DNA from: Alphaproteobacteria bacterium
Lineage (GTDB): Bacteria; Pseudomonadota; Alphaproteobacteria; MPNO01; UBA2964
Length of the DNA stretch: 64,000 nucleotides
Assembly (NCBI GenBank): GCA_012103315.1
Contig: WLWZ01000005.1
Coordinates: 167,601-231,600, forward strand
Reading direction: 5' to 3'
Part shown: positions 60,685 through 64,000 of the stretch, one piece after another
Layout: each line of letters begins with the position of its first letter
How positions within the stretch are numbered: the first letter of the stretch is position 1
Position numbers and translations under genes: made by a program
The notes under the pieces: model-generated
The model's database searches: none
What the model saw: only the letters and a program-made list of their open reading frames with translations
Told to the model about the DNA's origin: nothing

Positions 60685-62634
60685 ATGGCAACCCCAACCC
60701 TTAACGAAATTGTCCAAGCATTTCAGGCAGGACAGCTGGCGCAAGCAGAGCAGTTGTGCGATGCCCTCCTCGCGCAAGAACCACAGAACCCTGACGCACT
60801 TCACATTCTAGGTGGTTTAATGCTCCAGCGCGGGAACGCGGCCCAGGCGGTATCAAACCTGACCAAAGCGGTTGCCTTGGCACCAAACAATCCACTCTAT
60901 CTGGGCAATCTCGGCATGGCCCTGCTCGAAGCAGGTTCAGCAAGGGACGCAATTGAAGCGCTCAAAAATGCTCTAACCGCAGAGCCTAACCATCTCGATG
61001 CCCGCTACAATCTTGGCAACGCCTATCGGGCAACAGGCGACTTAGGCGCGGCTATTAGGGAATATACTGCAGTCACCGATGCAGCACCGGATTACTCGGA
61101 GGCCTGGAACAATTTGGCACTTTGCCACGCCGAGTCTGGACGGACACAACAGGCTATCGAGATGTTGTCTATCATTACGGAACAGTCGCCTAACGACACG
61201 CAAGCTCGTACAAACTTAGGCAAACTTCTTTTGCAATTTGGTCGTCCGAAAGAAGCCATCGTACAATTTGACGCGGCGCTCGCCGTGACGCCACAAGACG
61301 GCAATTTGCACAATGGCCGTGCCGCCGCCCTGGTTGATGCAGATCGTTTTGACGAAGCTGAAGCCGTTATTTCAGCTATCCTAAAAGGCTCACCGGACAA
61401 TTACGAAGCCCTCCTGAATATGGCCAATCTGTGCTCCAAGCGGGGGCAGATTGACGCGGCTGAAGAGCTCTTCAAGAAAATCATCACCTCCTATCCGAAT
61501 GCCGTCGGCGCGTTGAGCAACTACGCCGATATTCTGTGGCGCCAATATCGCTATGAGGAAGCAGAAGCGACCATCCGCCATGCGTTAGAGCAACAACCCG
61601 ACCGGACGGAGTCGAGCCATATCCTAGCAGTGGCACTGGCTGCTTCTGGGAAGTTTGACGAAGCGCTAGCAGTCTTCGACCAGGCGATAGAACAAACACC
61701 TGATTTCGCGGATACGATCTTTCACCGCGCCATTCTGGAATATGGATGCGGCAAGTTCGAGGCCGGCGCACGGGATTATCGCAAACGGCTGGCCGTCCGC
61801 CATGAGGCAAACCGGATGGGCAACGACCGCTTGGCGGACGATCTGTCCGGGCAGCTGATTGTGGTGGAGGGCGATCAGGGGCTCGGTGATGAAATATTCT
61901 TTTTGCGCTTCATGGCGGAGGTCAGAAAACGCGGCGCCCAGACATGCTACATCGCCGATCCACGGCTTGTGCCGATGCTGGAACGGGCGACTATCGCAGA
62001 TAAAATCATCGCCAAGGGTATGGAAGTCGATACCACGGCAACACGTCTTTATGTTGGTGACCTGCCTTATGCCATCGGGCTAAAGGATGACGGTGCTCTG
62101 CCCTCTCCCATCAGTATTCCGCCCGACTCTGACCGAGTCGCCAGCATACAGAAACAATTGTCGGGCTTTGGCCCACCACCCTATATCGGCGTTACCTGGC
62201 GCGCGGGGACCGCCGGACGCCGTGACGCGATTTACAAGGAAGTTTCGGCAGCTGATTTTGCGGCCGCATTGAAGGGGACAAGCGGTACCTTTATTGCTAT
62301 GCAACGGTTACCAGCGCCGGGCGAAATAGAGAGCTTCTCCGAAGCGCTCAATGCGCCATTGCATAATCTCACCGCCCTTAACAAAGACCTTGAAGATATC
62401 TTCGCATTGTCGGGATTGCTCGATGAGTATGTTTGCGTCAGCAACACCAACGTGCACTTTCGAACTGCGCAGGGGAAAACCTGCCGGGTTCTGGTACCCC
62501 ACCCGCCAGAGTTCCGCTGGATGGTGGAAGGCAATGAATCACCTTGGTTCACCGGAACGCGTATTTACCGCCAAGGCCGCGACGGCGATTGGGGCCCGAC
62601 GCTTAGCGCCCTTAAAGCCGATTTGTCCACTTAA
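60685..62634 (+). CDS. TPR-repeat protein with a C-terminal glycosyltransferase-9-like region
   Basis: A 649-residue cytoplasmic protein. The first two-thirds contain about ten TPR units (AQLCDALL..., NPLYLGNLGMALLEAGSARDA, HLDARYNLGNAYRATGDLGA). The rest begins VVEGDQGLGDEIFFLRFMAE and ends with a region of mixed alpha/beta elements (ATRLYVGDLPYAI, VTWRAGTAGRRD), as in proteins annotated as TPR with glycosyltransferase family 9 or O-GlcNAc-transferase-like domains. It may glycosylate a cell-surface component. No partner genes are adjacent. Confidence 0.85.
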   Translation: MATPTLNEIVQAFQAGQLAQAEQLCDALLAQEPQNPDALHILGGLMLQRGNAAQAVSNLTKAVALAPNNPLYLGNLGMALLEAGSARDAIEALKNALTAEPNHLDARYNLGNAYRATGDLGAAIREYTAVTDAAPDYSEAWNNLALCHAESGRTQQAIEMLSIITEQSPNDTQARTNLGKLLLQFGRPKEAIVQFDAALAVTPQDGNLHNGRAAALVDADRFDEAEAVISAILKGSPDNYEALLNMANLCSKRGQIDAAEELFKKIITSYPNAVGALSNYADILWRQYRYEEAEATIRHALEQQPDRTESSHILAVALAASGKFDEALAVFDQAIEQTPDFADTIFHRAILEYGCGKFEAGARDYRKRLAVRHEANRMGNDRLADDLSGQLIVVEGDQGLGDEIFFLRFMAEVRKRGAQTCYIADPRLVPMLERATIADKIIAKGMEVDTTATRLYVGDLPYAIGLKDDGALPSPISIPPDSDRVASIQKQLSGFGPPPYIGVTWRAGTAGRRDAIYKEVSAADFAAALKGTSGTFIAMQRLPAPGEIESFSEALNAPLHNLTALNKDLEDIFALSGLLDEYVCVSNTNVHFRTAQGKTCRVLVPHPPEFRWMVEGNESPWFTGTRIYRQGRDGDWGPTLSALKADLST

Positions 62635-63917
62635 TCGGATTGGTGTTCTTTTTCCAGCGCTGCGGCGACTGTCTGTGAACGTGTCAGCATCCACATCCAA
62701 GTGCCCAGACACAATACGCCGCCCAATGCGACACTCCACCGAATACCAATAAATTCAGCGGCGGCCCCCATCGCCAAAGCCCCAATCGCTGGGGCGCCGC
62801 GATGGATGACACCGTAGAGACTCATCACCCGCCCGCGCATAGCGCCATCGACCGCATGTTGCATCAAAATCTGGGTCGCCGTACCACCATAAATTCCGGT
62901 GATCCCAAGGACAAAACAACTCAAAATCGCCAAGGGGTACCAAGTGGTCGCAACAAATCCAAATATGCATAACCCTGTTAGCAGCAGAGCGAATATCGTA
63001 ATGCGGGTTAGCCCCTGAACAGGACCGCGCTGCGCCAGCAAGATCGCCGCGATTAATCCACCAATGCCTGATGCCCCGGTCATCTCGCCTAGCCCCATAA
63101 CATCCCTGGAAAATACTTCTGCGGAGAATTCCGGCAACACTTCAAAAAGAGCTTTGCCGCCCATCGCCATTGCTATGAGCAACACCATTGCCGGGCCAAG
63201 GCCGGGATGAATGACTGTGTGCTTAATACCTTCTTTTAATTGCACCATCATGCCTACGCCGCTGGCGGGTTTCTCCTCGGTTCGTACCGCCCGAATAACC
63301 AAAAGAGCTGCTATAAAAAAGACGAAAGTCGCTGCATTAAAGATAAAGGCAATGCCGACATTCCATTCAAAAATAATCCACGCGCCGACAGGCGGGCCGA
63401 CAACACGGCCAAGATTGAAAATTGCAGAATTGAGGGCGACCGCCGGCGGAATAAAATTATGTTCCACCAGGTTGGGGACCATCGAGAGACGCGCCGCTGT
63501 ATTCAGTGCCCAAGCAATACCGAGAAATAAAGTCCAGCCCACCAACCACCAAATATCACTTGCTTCCGCCAAATAACCTTTGAGATACATCCAGCCCAGA
63601 ACGAGGGCCTGCACCATTCCCATCACCTGACTAATAATGGCCAAGTACCGCCGGTCGTATCGATCAGCGATCACCCCCGCGAAGGGCGTTAGGAACAAGG
63701 TCGGTATCAAATCCGCAAACGCCACCATGCCAACCCAGAAACTCGAATGGGTCAGCTCCCAGGCAAGCCACGCTGCCGCCAGCCGGTGTGCCCAAAGCCC
63801 GAACAGCGAGATCGTACTGCCTGCGGTATAAACACCATAATTCCACTGGCTGAGGACGCTGATGACTCCTGGCTTGGGACCGGTTTCATTATTAGGCGTT
63901 TGGCTGGCAATCGTCAT
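62631..63917 (-). CDS. MFS transporter of the EntS/MFS_3 type
   Basis: A 428-residue exporter-type major facilitator. The conserved loop is FLTPFAGVIADRYDRRYLAII, with SAIFNLGRVVGPPVGAWI in helix 5, and about 12 membrane segments. The group includes enterobactin and drug exporters. Its ATG overlaps the stop of the preceding minus-strand gene (ATGA), so it is the second gene of an operon that continues beyond the window. Its end overlaps the TPR gene by four bases in convergent orientation. Confidence 0.88.
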   Translation of the reverse strand: MTIASQTPNNETGPKPGVISVLSQWNYGVYTAGSTISLFGLWAHRLAAAWLAWELTHSSFWVGMVAFADLIPTLFLTPFAGVIADRYDRRYLAIISQVMGMVQALVLGWMYLKGYLAEASDIWWLVGWTLFLGIAWALNTAARLSMVPNLVEHNFIPPAVALNSAIFNLGRVVGPPVGAWIIFEWNVGIAFIFNAATFVFFIAALLVIRAVRTEEKPASGVGMMVQLKEGIKHTVIHPGLGPAMVLLIAMAMGGKALFEVLPEFSAEVFSRDVMGLGEMTGASGIGGLIAAILLAQRGPVQGLTRITIFALLLTGLCIFGFVATTWYPLAILSCFVLGITGIYGGTATQILMQHAVDGAMRGRVMSLYGVIHRGAPAIGALAMGAAAEFIGIRWSVALGGVLCLGTWMWMLTRSQTVAAALEKEHQSD

Positions 63918-64000
63918 GTGTCGGCATTACCTTCGAGAGAATTCTCCATCGTCTTCCGCTGGCGAATGACCCAGACGAATACAGCTGCAACGATTACCCC
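63914..64000 (-). CDS. C-terminal end of a membrane protein gene (partial)
   Basis: Only the last 28 codons lie in the window. They read VIVAAVFVWVIRQRK followed by a short tail TMENSLEGNADT and TGA, a membrane helix with a positive cytoplasmic end. The stop overlaps the MFS start codon by ATGA, so the frame is very likely real and co-translated. The family cannot be named from this piece. Confidence 0.6.
   Translation of the reverse strand, partial: GVIVAAVFVWVIRQRKTMENSLEGNADT

Noticed and set aside
1..64000. CRISPR arrays, insertion sequences, prophage genes
   Set aside because: I found no regularly spaced repeats, no transposase or integrase reading frame and no phage structural gene on either strand.

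Overview
The window looks like a chromosomal accessory-metabolism region of an alphaproteobacterium, probably Rhodospirillales-like. That placement is inferred from gene style (YajQ, Com1-type DsbA, ECF sigma/anti-sigma pair, VIT-family transporter), moderate GC and dense operons; no rRNA or taxonomic marker is present. Nearly all of it is coding. Most genes belong to families used to activate, oxygenate, decarboxylate and dehydrogenate aromatic or other xenobiotic acids. There is no CRISPR array, transposase, integrase or phage gene.

Layout. 1-7.7 kb: SnoaL-like protein, acyl-CoA synthetase, a frameshifted quinone oxidoreductase, GST, a 2-oxoacid dehydrogenase E1 beta/alpha pair without E2/E3, and an aldehyde dehydrogenase. 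7.8-10.5 kb: a cupin, two tandem TauD/TfdA dioxygenases and an unknown acidic protein. 10.5-15.5 kb: amidohydrolase, nitrobindin-like protein, YajQ, MetE-like protein and an MFS carrier. 15.5-22.4 kb: enol-lactonase-like hydrolase, then a co-directional UbiD decarboxylase, glutamine-synthetase-like ligase, Rieske alpha and beta subunits and a TauD enzyme. This recalls aniline dioxygenase loci. 22.5-26.3 kb: DsbA-like protein and a 4,5-dihydroxyphthalate-decarboxylase-like (DHPD-like) gene divergent from a second Rieske alpha/beta pair, whose alpha gene has an in-frame amber codon. 26.3-28.3 kb: an ArsR-headed operon (ArsR, SRPBCC, DUF899, GFA) with a palindrome at its start.

28.4-39.1 kb: benzoate-CoA-ligase-like enzyme, a divergent molybdenum hydroxylase operon (large subunit fused to a CoxG-like domain, FAD subunit, 2Fe-2S subunit), an HpaB-type monooxygenase, NDP-forming acyl-CoA ligase alpha and beta, and a quinone oxidoreductase. 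39.2-49.1 kb: a Rieske oxygenase divergent from MFS, SDR, amidohydrolase, molybdopterin large subunit, DHPD-like, Gfo/Idh/MocA and DapA-family genes, with a TGGAACA-A-TGTTCCA palindrome in the divergent promoter. The family content resembles a phthalate-type catabolic operon.

49.3-56.4 kb: YHS protein, atypical SDR, two small secreted Cys proteins, a SCO1 gene broken by an ochre codon, ECF sigma/anti-sigma, secreted TPR protein, double CDGSH protein, a fourth TauD enzyme and a VIT-family transporter with no normal start codon. 56.4-64 kb: an AT-richer repeat protein, a third DHPD-like gene, a B12/radical SAM enzyme, tRNA-Leu(TAA), a TPR/glycosyltransferase-like protein, an MFS exporter and the end of one more membrane protein. 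A 20-bp copy of the tRNA-Leu 3' end lies about 3.1 kb downstream of the tRNA, like an attachment-site scar.

The strongest leads are the UbiD/GS-like/Rieske cluster, the phthalate-like operon with its operator, the secreted-Cys/SCO1 group, the tRNA duplication, and two separate Gln-to-stop changes in otherwise intact genes.
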